Source of the DNA: Bremerella alba
GTDB taxonomy: Bacteria; Planctomycetota; Planctomycetia; Pirellulales; Pirellulaceae
Assembly (NCBI RefSeq): GCF_013618625.1
Contig: NZ_JABRWO010000002.1
Location: forward strand, 310,001-374,000
Direction: 5' to 3'
Length of the DNA stretch: 64,000 nt
The notes under the pieces: model-generated
Told to the model about the DNA's origin: nothing
The model's database searches: none
The model's input: only the letters and a program-made list of their open reading frames with translations
Part shown: positions 9,465-17,400 of the stretch, piece by piece
Numbering within the stretch: the first letter of the stretch is position 1
How the letters are laid out: each line of letters starts with the position of its first letter
Position numbers and translations under genes: made by a program

Positions 9465-10286
9465 TTAAGCCGCCACGGCCCGCGATCGATGCTGCTGGGC
9501 CAAGTCATGAAACTCCCGAACGATCCGAGTCTGCATAATTCGCTCGGTGGCGCACAAGATGTCGGCTACTTCCTTGCCATCCATTACACGATGATCGTAG
9601 GCAATCGTGACATCGCACTCACCGGCATCATTTAACGGGCCATAGGTTAGCGTCGAAGTAACCGGGGCACGCGGATCTAAAATTGTGACCCCCTGCCCTG
9701 CCACGGTTGTCAACGCGAATGTCCCCAGACGCTTGATGCGTTTGCGAGGCGAAAAGTGAAACCGCATCCACCACAGCAACCGACGAATGTAGAAGGGATA
9801 ATAGGCTAAGCGAACTTGGTTTTTAAAAACCTCTTCGGGCGGGCCTGACTGATAACGCTCGAGCAGGCCTTGCTGCTGGTCGAGCAAACCGTTCTCGGCA
9901 CTTGTAATCGGTGCGAAAAATAACCAACGCTCGTCTCCAGAGTTGCGGGAAACGACCAGGTTGCCGACGGTCTCAGGATGCTCGTAAAGATGCGGCCAGG
10001 GCCACGAAAGGTATGTTCGTCGAAGACTGGGAAACTCGACTGCGGCCAACGCATAAGCACGCAGAAATGCGACCGCCCAGGAGATTCGCCGGGGACAAGC
10101 ATCTCGAACGGTGCGTAACTCTCGCAGGTCAAACGTTTTCACCTGGGATACGGTAGGCATCGTGTGGTGTAACCACATCAAATCCGTCACCAATGCCCGA
10201 TGAGCTGGCATACCGGTGGGCAACCAACGCAGCCATTTTCGCGCGGCGATGGGGTCATCAGAGACAGGATTATTCGGGTTTTTCAT
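9465..10286 (-). CDS. Stand-alone 2-oxoacid dehydrogenase E2-type acyltransferase domain
   Basis: The 273-residue product matches the catalytic (inner-core) domain of dihydrolipoyl acyltransferases (PF00198). The diagnostic DHRVMDG motif, with catalytic His and Asp, is near the C-terminus, preceded by GTFALTTVAGQGV and a TLTYGPLNDAG strand. There is no lipoyl domain and no peripheral-subunit-binding domain, so it cannot work as a normal E2; its acyl donor and acceptor are unknown. The start at 10286 is tentative because a GTG six codons upstream is also possible and neither has a good ribosome-binding site. It sits downstream of nrfA on the same strand (about 140 bp gap), perhaps by read-through. 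Confidence 0.75.
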   Translation of the reverse strand: MKNPNNPVSDDPIAARKWLRWLPTGMPAHRALVTDLMWLHHTMPTVSQVKTFDLRELRTVRDACPRRISWAVAFLRAYALAAVEFPSLRRTYLSWPWPHLYEHPETVGNLVVSRNSGDERWLFFAPITSAENGLLDQQQGLLERYQSGPPEEVFKNQVRLAYYPFYIRRLLWWMRFHFSPRKRIKRLGTFALTTVAGQGVTILDPRAPVTSTLTYGPLNDAGECDVTIAYDHRVMDGKEVADILCATERIMQTRIVREFHDLAQQHRSRAVAA

Positions 10287-10427
10287 CCGAGCTACGAAGG
10301 GCACCGGCCTGGGTCACGGATTACCACGATCAGTCTGCGGACCCCTCAACAGACGGCAGTTCAATAGATACCAAATTCCCAAGTACTCGAACAAGAGCAG
10401 CTTTCCCCTAGCGATTCGCTTAAGGGC

Positions 10428-12017
10428 CTACCGATTAGGCGCCTTATCGTCGGGTGTGATTCCTTCGACCTCTTTGATATCGGCTTCCGAAGGGGGGGCA
10501 TCGGGGGCTCGAAGTTTAAGAGCTTCGATTTCCGCTTGGCGGCAATAGTCGATCGATTCGCTTAAGATTCGCGCCGCTTCCTGGTCGGCATGAAACCCTT
10601 TGGAATTCTCGCTACTAATGAAGTCGAGACGCCACATGCCCTTCTTTTGAAGTTCCAGAATCGGGGCTAGTTGTTCGTCCGTGGCACCCGCTGCTTTGGC
10701 CGCCAGGATAGCGTCAAGCATGGAAGTCATGGCCGCGGCCGCACGCTCGATAAGACCTTGCGTCCTGGCTTGAATGATTTCTACGCGCTGCTTCAATTCA
10801 CCTTCATTCACATTGTGGCATGTTTGGCACGAGCGATTGACGCTCAGCATGGGGCTACGCACATGATGGCTACTGACTTTCATCGCCCCCTTACGTTCAT
10901 ACGGCATATGACAGTCAGCGCAACTCACGCCACTGCGGGCATGAATTCCCTGGCTCCACAGCTCAAACTCTGGATGCTGAGCTTTGTAGATTTTCGCGCC
11001 CGTTTCACCATGCTTGTAGTCGACAAAATCGCTACCGTCTGGGAACTTGTGATCGTCGTAGAGTTCTTCGATCTGCTCTACCTTGAGCCCGTTACCCCAG
11101 GGAAAGAAGAGGGTTTCTTTACTCGCACAGTAATACTCGACGTGACATTGGGCACAAACGAACGTTCGCATCTCGTGTCGCGAGGCATCGAGATTAGGAT
11201 CGTAGTCACGCTCACGCTTTCCGTTTCGCCAACGTTCGATGCTCGGCAGATGCACGACCGGATCGTCACTTTTGGCGAGCGCGGCAATACCCTGGACAAA
11301 CCCTGGCCGAGTCACTCGAATCGCCATCGTCTCGGGGTCGTGACAATCAATGCAACTCACAGGATGCGTTTGATCGTCGCCCGGCGTCCCATCAGGGGTC
11401 TTCATCAATTCGGCATGGGCGTCGGCGTAATCCATCCCGCTCATCGCTTTAAATCCTGTCATTACCGCAGGCCAATTGAAATCGGCGGCCAGATCTTCGG
11501 CGGTGACTTCGGTTTTGCCTTCTTCCATCAGGCCTAACCGGCGATAGGTAGGAATGATCGCGGCGTGGCAGTGCAGGCAAGCCCCGGCCTGGTTCCTTTC
11601 TGTGACGCGTTTGGTGGCCTCCTGATCGCTAAGCATATAGGCGTGACCGCGTGCTTCACGGTAATCAAGACTAAACGCATACCCTGCGTACAAACGCTTG
11701 AGCCAGGGATGCTCTTCCAGCTTACTGGCCGGCATCGCTTCAGACCCGCCATATTCAGATTCCTCGAAGTCGACCGTCAGCAGGTAGGTGTCGTATTGAT
11801 CGGGCCAATTCACGCCCCATTTCTTGGGATCGGTCGTTACTTCGTCGACTTCCTCCAGGCGGACAAACGGAACCCGGGCTTCCTGCTTCTTCTCGAAGAT
11901 ATTCGTAATCAGCGCCGCCAACCCAAACGTCGCGACGGCAAACAACAGCAGCAACCCGGCCAACGAAAGAAAGGACGGACCACGGGGCGAGCTACCGGCA
12001 GAGTTGTCAGAACTCAT
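10428..12017 (-). CDS. nrfA: Ammonia-forming cytochrome c nitrite reductase, catalytic subunit NrfA (CxxCH variant)
   Basis: This 529-residue pentaheme enzyme reduces nitrite to ammonium with six electrons on the outer face of the cytoplasmic membrane. A single hydrophobic segment at about 16-40 anchors or exports it. Five heme motifs are seen: CLHCH (147-151), CIDCH (222-226), CAQCH (288-292, followed by VEYYC), CADCH (366-370, followed by MPY) and CQTCH (397-401). The first, which binds the active-site heme, is CxxCH rather than the CxxCK of E. coli NrfA; CxxCH forms are known, for example in Campylobacter. The gene follows nrfH by 12 bp. It supports dissimilatory nitrite ammonification or nitrite detoxification. 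Confidence 0.93.
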   Translation of the reverse strand: MSSDNSAGSSPRGPSFLSLAGLLLLFAVATFGLAALITNIFEKKQEARVPFVRLEEVDEVTTDPKKWGVNWPDQYDTYLLTVDFEESEYGGSEAMPASKLEEHPWLKRLYAGYAFSLDYREARGHAYMLSDQEATKRVTERNQAGACLHCHAAIIPTYRRLGLMEEGKTEVTAEDLAADFNWPAVMTGFKAMSGMDYADAHAELMKTPDGTPGDDQTHPVSCIDCHDPETMAIRVTRPGFVQGIAALAKSDDPVVHLPSIERWRNGKRERDYDPNLDASRHEMRTFVCAQCHVEYYCASKETLFFPWGNGLKVEQIEELYDDHKFPDGSDFVDYKHGETGAKIYKAQHPEFELWSQGIHARSGVSCADCHMPYERKGAMKVSSHHVRSPMLSVNRSCQTCHNVNEGELKQRVEIIQARTQGLIERAAAAMTSMLDAILAAKAAGATDEQLAPILELQKKGMWRLDFISSENSKGFHADQEAARILSESIDYCRQAEIEALKLRAPDAPPSEADIKEVEGITPDDKAPNR

Positions 12018-12029
12018 GATGCATTCCTA

Positions 12030-12587
12030 TCAGCGTGAGTCAGGTTCTAAGGTGGGGTAAACCCTCGAATGAAGCGAATGTCCTACGTCGGCGTGGCAAT
12101 GGACGCAAGACATCGTCTCGCTGTGCTGGTTCGCAGGCAGCATGTTGTGAACAAAGTCGGAATGACAATGCAAACAGGCATGCTGCGTTACCCGGCGATT
12201 GCGAGGTTTGATACGTAACGGATCGGGATAGTCGTTAAAGGTGAACGCCAACGAATGAAAGAAGCCGTTGTCCGCTTTGGTGACCCATTTGCCGATCGGA
12301 TCGTGAGAGAGGTGGCAATCATTGCAAACCGCCACGTCGTGATGACTCGATTTCTGCCAGGTGTCGTAGGGTTCCTGCATGACATGGCAGTTCACACAGC
12401 CTTTGGGGTCGTTGCTGAGATAGCTTGCCCCTTTGCCGTAGCCGAATGTAAAGGTCCCTAGCCCGAGAACTACGCCGAAAAGTATGGCGAAAAAAGAAGA
12501 GAACAAACCAGCATAAATCTTGGCTTTCGCGTAGCGATTCCTAGCTCGAAAGCGTTGTTGCAACCGCTGGTTTTCGTGTTGAGCCAT
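12030..12587 (-). CDS. nrfH: Cytochrome c nitrite reductase small subunit NrfH
   Basis: A 185-residue tetraheme quinol dehydrogenase of the NapC/NirT family that passes electrons from menaquinol to NrfA. It has one N-terminal membrane helix (about residues 25-50) and four CxxCH motifs: CVNCH (64-68), CNDCH (88-92), CLHCH (138-142) and CVHCH (161-165). Histidines in EPYDTWQKSSHHDV and in the later PANQHSET segment are placed as in the family. It is the first gene of the nrfHA operon, with its promoter in the 268-bp gap shared with the divergent MarR gene. Confidence 0.93.
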   Translation of the reverse strand: MAQHENQRLQQRFRARNRYAKAKIYAGLFSSFFAILFGVVLGLGTFTFGYGKGASYLSNDPKGCVNCHVMQEPYDTWQKSSHHDVAVCNDCHLSHDPIGKWVTKADNGFFHSLAFTFNDYPDPLRIKPRNRRVTQHACLHCHSDFVHNMLPANQHSETMSCVHCHADVGHSLHSRVYPTLEPDSR

Positions 12588-12820
12588 CCTGACTCACCCT
12601 TTCAAATTCAACCTGGGCTCTTATTACCTGGGGAGGGTACTGCAAATCTGTAAGGCAGGAAAGCATAAGCATGCTACTGGTCAACAGATTCATTGACAAG
12701 TAAATTCCGGTAGGCGGAGCACTTCTTCACGCTGTCCTCGCCAAAAATTACCGAGACTCGCCCCCTCTTGGTTCGCAGGTGCGAATGCGTCCAAGTCCTC
12801 CAACCCCAGAAACAGTTGTC

Positions 12821-12849
12821 TTGACGTTTGTTGTAGAAACGCCTATCTT
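12821..12849 (+). promoter_or_regulatory. Sigma-70-like promoter of the MarR gene, probably leaderless
   Basis: TTGACG at 12821-12826 is followed after exactly 17 bp by TATCTT at 12844-12849. The ATG of the MarR gene is at 12856, only 7 bp past the -10 element, which would put the transcription start at or next to the start codon. No spaced Shine-Dalgarno sequence fits in between, only a G run touching the start. Confidence 0.55.
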
Positions 12850-12855
12850 GGGGGT

Positions 12856-13362
12856 ATGGGTCTGACTCCACCTAATTCTCGAGCGAACGCCAACCCCAGG
12901 AAATTCGATTCCCTGGAGCAAGAAGTATTTCTGAACTTATGGCGGACCTACGATCGCCTGAAAGCGTTCGAAGAAGAGGTCTTCGGCAACGCCGGCCTAT
13001 CCGCCCAGCAATATAACACGATGCGTTTGCTGAAGTCGGTTCACCCCGATTCGATGCCGACCTTGGTGCTTGGCTCGCGATTGATTTCTCGTGCTCCGGA
13101 TATGACCCGTCTGTTAGATAAACTCGAACAACGCGGTTTACTGTCTCGGGAACGACGTCCTGAAAATCGACGTGTTGTCGAGGTGACCATTACCCCTCAA
13201 GGGTTAGCTCTTTTGGACGAGCTTTCTGCCGAGGTTCGTGACTGTCACCGAAAGCAACTGGGACATCTCTCTCCCGACTCACTTCGTCATTTGGCTTCGC
13301 TGCTCAAGGAAGCTCGCGAGCCGCATGAAGACGAGACCAATCTTTCATTGGTCGATGAGTAA
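12856..13362 (+). CDS. MarR family transcriptional regulator
   Basis: A 168-residue winged-helix regulator. Residues about 18-140 carry the MarR fold: helix 1 (EVFLNLWRTYDRLKAFEEEVF), the recognition part (LVLGSRLISRAPDMTRLLDKLEQRGLL) and the wing (SRERRPENRRVVEVTITPQG). MarR dimers usually repress neighbouring genes until a phenolic or oxidative ligand releases them. The FAD-dependent enzyme gene starts 32 bp downstream and is the likely target and operon partner. The next internal Met is at residue 55, inside the domain, so the ATG at 12856 is secure even though it looks leaderless. Confidence 0.9.
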   Translation: MGLTPPNSRANANPRKFDSLEQEVFLNLWRTYDRLKAFEEEVFGNAGLSAQQYNTMRLLKSVHPDSMPTLVLGSRLISRAPDMTRLLDKLEQRGLLSRERRPENRRVVEVTITPQGLALLDELSAEVRDCHRKQLGHLSPDSLRHLASLLKEAREPHEDETNLSLVDE

Positions 13363-13394
13363 GCTTGACCTTCATCAGACAAGTACCTTGGAAC

Positions 13395-14636
13395 ATGATC
13401 GATAATCAAAATAAGCCGCAAGTTGTCGTCATCGGGGGTGGTCCTGCAGGAGCAACGGTAAGCACCCTACTCGCTCAGCAAGGAATTCGTGTCGAGCTGT
13501 TTGAGCGCGAGACGTTCCCTCGTTATCACATTGGCGAATCGCTCATTCCGGAAACGTACTGGGTCCTTAAGCGTTTGAATATGCTTCCCAAGTTGAAGGG
13601 GAGTCCCTTCATCGAGAAGTACAGTGTCCAGTTCGTCAGTGGCTCTGGCAAACAATCGGCTCCCTTCTACTTTCACGACAACAAAGACCACGATTGCTCG
13701 CAAACCTGGCAGGTACGCCGTAGCGAATTCGACGAAATGATGCTTCGCAATGCCGAAGAGCACGGCGTGAAGACTCACGAAGGCGTCCGCGTGCTGGATG
13801 TCCTGTTCGAGGGTGACCGCGCAGTCGGCATTCAGATCATGGACGCAAACGGCGAGAAACGAGAAATTCACGCCGATGTGGTGGTCGATGCGAGCGGACA
13901 AAGCTCGATGTTGCTCAACAAGTTAAAGCTGCGCGTCTCAGACCCATCGCTAAACAAAGGGTCGATCTGGACCTATTATAAAGGCGCTAAACGCGATCCA
14001 GGCCGCGACGAAGGAGCGACTACCGTCCTACAAGTGGAAAACAAACAGGGATGGTTTTGGTACATCCCCCTTCACGACGATATGGTCAGCATCGGTGTCG
14101 TGGGTGACTTCGATTACCTCTTCAAGGGACGCGGTTCCCACGAAAAAGTGTTCGCCGAAGAACTCGAACTTTGCCCGGCCGCGAAAATGCGTATCGAAGG
14201 CGCCGAGCAGGTCACCAAAATCTTTGCGACCAAAGACTTCACCTACAAGGCCAAACAGGCCGCCGGCGATGGCTGGGTGTTGATTGGCGATGCTTTAGGC
14301 TTCCTCGATCCCCTGTATTCTTCCGGCGTCCTCTTGGCTCTCAAGTCAGGCGAACTGGCCGCCGATGCGATCATCGCAGGGCTGAAAAAGGGAGACACCA
14401 GTCGTGCTCAGCTTGGGCATTGGGAAAAAGACTACCTGGTGGGCATGGAACGCATGCGTAAGCTGGTCTGCGAGTACTACGACGGATTCAATTTCGGCCG
14501 CTTCGTCCGCCGTTTCCCCGACCATCGCGGGGACATTACCGATCTGCTGATTGGCGACCTTTTCAAAGACAGTCTCGATAAGGTCTTCGAGTCGATCGCC
14601 ACGATGAAGTCTGAATCGGAAGCCATGGCCGAGTGA
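13395..14636 (+). CDS. Flavin-dependent halogenase-like FAD oxidoreductase
   Basis: A 413-residue flavoprotein. The FAD-binding GGGPAG is at residues 14-19, the IGESLIP segment at 46-52 and the second FAD motif GDA at 298-300. Three features used to recognise flavin-dependent halogenases are present: a Trp-rich WFWYIP at 220-225, FLDPLYSSG at 303-311 (the Fx.Px.Sx.G pattern) and a Lys at 75 in PFIEKYSVQF. Halogenases use FADH2 and oxygen to make HOCl, which a Lys steers to the substrate. Related proteins such as geranylgeranyl-reductase-like oxidoreductases share the fold, so halogenation is inferred. The ATG at 13395 is preferred over an upstream TTG. It follows the MarR gene; a methyltransferase gene lies 85 bp downstream. 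Confidence 0.8.
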   Translation: MIDNQNKPQVVVIGGGPAGATVSTLLAQQGIRVELFERETFPRYHIGESLIPETYWVLKRLNMLPKLKGSPFIEKYSVQFVSGSGKQSAPFYFHDNKDHDCSQTWQVRRSEFDEMMLRNAEEHGVKTHEGVRVLDVLFEGDRAVGIQIMDANGEKREIHADVVVDASGQSSMLLNKLKLRVSDPSLNKGSIWTYYKGAKRDPGRDEGATTVLQVENKQGWFWYIPLHDDMVSIGVVGDFDYLFKGRGSHEKVFAEELELCPAAKMRIEGAEQVTKIFATKDFTYKAKQAAGDGWVLIGDALGFLDPLYSSGVLLALKSGELAADAIIAGLKKGDTSRAQLGHWEKDYLVGMERMRKLVCEYYDGFNFGRFVRRFPDHRGDITDLLIGDLFKDSLDKVFESIATMKSESEAMAE

Positions 14637-14721
14637 CATCGGCGAACCTGCTAGTGCTCAATTGTGTCGCCGGAAGGGTAAGTTGCTTTTCTTTCCGACA
14701 CCTGTAGCTAGAGTTACTGCT

Positions 14722-15354
14722 ATGTCTATCCGAGACGCCTACTCGCAGTGGTCTATTACTTACGACCAAGACATCAATCGTACACGAGATCTTGATCAGG
14801 TTGCAACGCAGCAACTCTTAGGCAATTCTCGATATCAACATACCATCGAAATTGGCTGTGGAACCGGCAAGAACACGTCCTTTTACCTCTCAATCAGCGA
14901 GACGGTGACGGCAGTCGATTTTTCGCCTGGCATGCTGGACCTCGCTCGTCTAAAAGTTGAATCCCCAAGCGTTGTATTTCGAGAAGCGAATCTGCGTGAG
15001 CGTTGGCCCGGAGCTGATCTAGCTGCCGACTTAGTGGCATGTAATCTTGTTCTCGAACACATGGATGAGATGCTCCCCGTTTTTTCGGAATCCTCACGAT
15101 GCCTTGCAGCAGGAGGTGAGTTTTTCGTCAGTGAACTCCACCCTTATCGTCAGTACCTCGGCAGCCAAGCGCAATACCAGAGAGAAGGTGAAGTGACCTT
15201 CATTGACGCATACGTACACCATTTCTCAGAATTTCATTCGGCGGCAAGGTCCAGTGGCTTCCAACTAAACGACGTGCAAGAATGGTGGGATGATGATCTT
15301 AAGGAAAGGGTACCGCCAAGATTGATCACTTTCCTGTGGAAGAAAGTGTGTTAG
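14722..15354 (+). CDS. Class I SAM-dependent methyltransferase
   Basis: The 210-residue product has a Rossmann-type methyltransferase fold: motif I IEIGCGTGKNT at about residues 41-51, motif II VTAVDFSPGML, and motif III-IV around DLVACNLVLEHMDEM. The substrate is unknown. The ATG at 14722 leaves a normal N-terminus (MSIRDAYSQWSITYDQDI), while the upstream in-frame GTG adds 20 low-quality residues. It may act on the product of the halogenase-like enzyme, but this rests only on gene order. The 3' end overlaps the convergent SDR gene by 4 bp. Confidence 0.86.
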   Translation: MSIRDAYSQWSITYDQDINRTRDLDQVATQQLLGNSRYQHTIEIGCGTGKNTSFYLSISETVTAVDFSPGMLDLARLKVESPSVVFREANLRERWPGADLAADLVACNLVLEHMDEMLPVFSESSRCLAAGGEFFVSELHPYRQYLGSQAQYQREGEVTFIDAYVHHFSEFHSAARSSGFQLNDVQEWWDDDLKERVPPRLITFLWKKVC

Positions 15355-16079
15355 CTTGTCTTGAGAGTTGCCAGTCCCCCATCAACACCGATGATTTGCC
15401 CCGTGATCCAACTGTTTTGCGGATCGACGAGCCAGCACGCTAACGAGGCGCAATCTTCAGGTTTCCCTAACCGACCTAACGGATGCATTGCTTTCGACGC
15501 TTCAGCCGATCGCGGACGTGACCAGATTGCTTCGGTAAGAGGCGTCTCGATCAATCCCGGCGCGATCGCGTTCACGCGGATCTTCTTTCCTGCATAGGTC
15601 GCCGCAGCGGACTTGACCAAACCTTCGATAGCGCCTTTGGCAGCGGCAATCGCTTCATGATTGGCAAGCCCCACGCGTGCCGCTGCCGAGGAGAAGAGAA
15701 CGACGCTACCGCCAGAGTCTCGCAACACGGCATTGGCCGCTCGGATCGCTGCGAACGCGGTGTTTAGATTAAGCGAAATCGTAGAGTTCAATTCTTTCTG
15801 CGAGGTGAGATGAGCTGGCTTCAGGATGAGTGAGCCAACGCAGTTGACAATTGAATCGACATGTCCAAACAAGTCTTGCGCATGCTTGGCGGCTGCTTCG
15901 ACCTCATCGAACTGGGTAGCATCCGCCGTGAAGTATTGTACATCGAGTTCGCCTGCGAATGCCTGCAGCTTTTCCTCGCTATGCGATACCAACAGCAGGC
16001 GGTAGCCGCGAGATGCGAGAAGCCGGGCGATCGCAGCGCCGATCCCACCAGTAGCTCCGATCACTATCGCAACGGGCAT
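15351..16079 (-). CDS. Short-chain dehydrogenase/reductase (SDR) family oxidoreductase
   Basis: A 242-residue classical SDR. The NAD(P)-binding TGxxxGIG-type motif appears as GATGGIGAAIARLL close to the N-terminus, NCVGS is the usual NAG-like element, and the C-terminal DGGLATL is typical. The catalytic region reads VVLFSSAAARVGLANHEAIAAAKGA; the usual Tyr of YxxxK is His here (H-E-A-I-A-A-A-K-like spacing), so activity is uncertain. The start at 16079 is set by the MPVAIVIGATGG N-terminus; 66 upstream in-frame residues look non-coding. The FCD-AraC regulator lies upstream on the same strand. Confidence 0.83.
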   Translation of the reverse strand: MPVAIVIGATGGIGAAIARLLASRGYRLLLVSHSEEKLQAFAGELDVQYFTADATQFDEVEAAAKHAQDLFGHVDSIVNCVGSLILKPAHLTSQKELNSTISLNLNTAFAAIRAANAVLRDSGGSVVLFSSAAARVGLANHEAIAAAKGAIEGLVKSAAATYAGKKIRVNAIAPGLIETPLTEAIWSRPRSAEASKAMHPLGRLGKPEDCASLACWLVDPQNSWITGQIIGVDGGLATLKTS

Positions 16080-16389
16080 ATATTGCGTTATTTTAAAATA
16101 CCTCTTCGAGCGCAATGACTTTTGTTCGTCTTCCTCAGAAGAAACCGCACGTTTGAATCCCCCGCAACGGACATTCGATTGGAAACACTTTGCCATTTGC
16201 CAGATTGAATGTTCCTTCTTCCTGTGCTTCTCCCTTAAGTTCGATTGACAATACCTTGCCGCCAGGGGCTTGATCACCTTGTGAGTCGACCAACGTCGAC
16301 CGTGCCATCACAGTTGACCCTCTTGCTTATCGCTATCTCATGGGCGACCAATCTACCCCATGCCCAGGGAGACGCTCACTACGAATTCA
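16080..16389. other. Intergenic region, no supported gene
   Basis: About 310 bp between the SDR start and the end of the FCD-AraC regulator. Presumably it contains the SDR promoter. No gene, repeat or strong hairpin was seen. Confidence 0.4.
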
Positions 16390-17193
16390 TCAGAGAACGA
16401 CTCGAATCGTGCCGAAGCTATACGTTTCGCGGAAGCTTGTCGGCGTTTTTCCAAATCGTCGGCGGAAGTGCATGCTGAATCGAGATGGGTCGCTGTAGCC
16501 AACTCGCTCTGCGATCTCTTGAATAGAGCGATTGGTAATCTGCAACAATTGAACACTTTTCTGAAGCCGAAGTTCAATCAGGTATTCGCTGAAACTTAAA
16601 CCCAATTGCTCGCGGAAGAGCCTTGCCAAATGCCCCGCGGTACACTTCGAGATTTCTTTCGCCACGTACGGCAGTCGAACAGCTTCCGTAAAATGAAAAG
16701 CGAGGTAGGCACATGCTCTCGCTAAGGGGTCAGACGGCAATGCCTCTTGGCCAAATTCGGGGGCGTCCGAAAGAAGTGCCAATCGAAACCAAACCGCGTC
16801 TAAATGGGCAACGGCCGCTTCTTCTGCTTCATGTGCTTGACCGCTGGCGATCGCTTCCACTAGGGGACGATGCGACTCAAAGAGCACGGTCAGGTCAGGC
16901 CAGCATTGCTCTAATGTACCGATTCGGAACTCGCTATGCGCGAGAAACACTTCCCGCCAAGCTGCGTGTAACGAGGGTACATCGGCCAGTTCTACAATAG
17001 CGCGATGAAAGTCTTGATCGCACTGGGCAAAGTCATCGTAACTTTCGGCACGGGTTGTCTCCTCCATACGTTGGAACTGATCGAGCAGCGTTTGATAACT
17101 GCCACCGTCGGCAACCCTCATTGCCGCATATCGCGAGGCGAACCCTTCTATTTTAGCGCGTAAATTCGAAACAGAGTGCATGGCGGAGGTCAT
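16390..17193 (-). CDS. Hybrid regulator: GntR-type FCD sensor domain fused to AraC DNA-binding domain
   Basis: This 267-residue protein combines two families that normally do not meet. Residues about 10-140 match the FCD ligand-binding domain of FadR/NanR-type GntR regulators, with candidate metal ligands Asp59, His63, His108 and His130. Residues about 165-265 are an AraC HTH pair (VAKEISKCTAGHLARLFREQ and EIAERVGYSDPSRFSMHFRRRFG). The N-terminal winged helix expected in GntR proteins is absent, and no room for it exists upstream, so the AraC part must supply DNA binding. It diverges from the DUF1559/aldolase/sialidase-like operon at 17401. FCD proteins include the sialic-acid sensor NanR, which fits those neighbours. 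Start codon choice (17193 or 17181) is uncertain. Confidence 0.85.
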   Translation of the reverse strand: MTSAMHSVSNLRAKIEGFASRYAAMRVADGGSYQTLLDQFQRMEETTRAESYDDFAQCDQDFHRAIVELADVPSLHAAWREVFLAHSEFRIGTLEQCWPDLTVLFESHRPLVEAIASGQAHEAEEAAVAHLDAVWFRLALLSDAPEFGQEALPSDPLARACAYLAFHFTEAVRLPYVAKEISKCTAGHLARLFREQLGLSFSEYLIELRLQKSVQLLQITNRSIQEIAERVGYSDPSRFSMHFRRRFGKTPTSFRETYSFGTIRVVL

Positions 17194-17279
17194 CGAGCAA
17201 GCCTTGAATCTCAAAGGACTAGCGTGAAACTGGGGAAGGAAATCAACGATATACCAGCTGCCTCGTAGATGATGCCGCT

Positions 17280-17295
17280 ATGTGAATTCGCACAT
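17280..17295. promoter_or_regulatory. Candidate operator palindrome between divergent genes
   Basis: ATGTG at 17280-17284 and CACAT at 17291-17295 form a 5-bp inverted repeat around AATTCG, 87 bp upstream of the regulator start and 105 bp upstream of the DUF1559 start. Its position suits control of both directions. It is short, so chance is possible. Confidence 0.35.
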
Positions 17296-17400
17296 CTGCG
17301 AATGCGAATGAAACGTTGATCTAATTATGGGGACGTGTCAGCATAGACCAAATGCATATCCCAGGCCAAACCTTTTCTCCTCAACCTACAGGTCTCGCCC

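Noticed and set aside
10671-11537. 288-codon plus-strand frame opposite nrfA
   Set aside because: The minus strand encodes five heme motifs; the opposite frame has no domain and is a shadow caused by codon usage.
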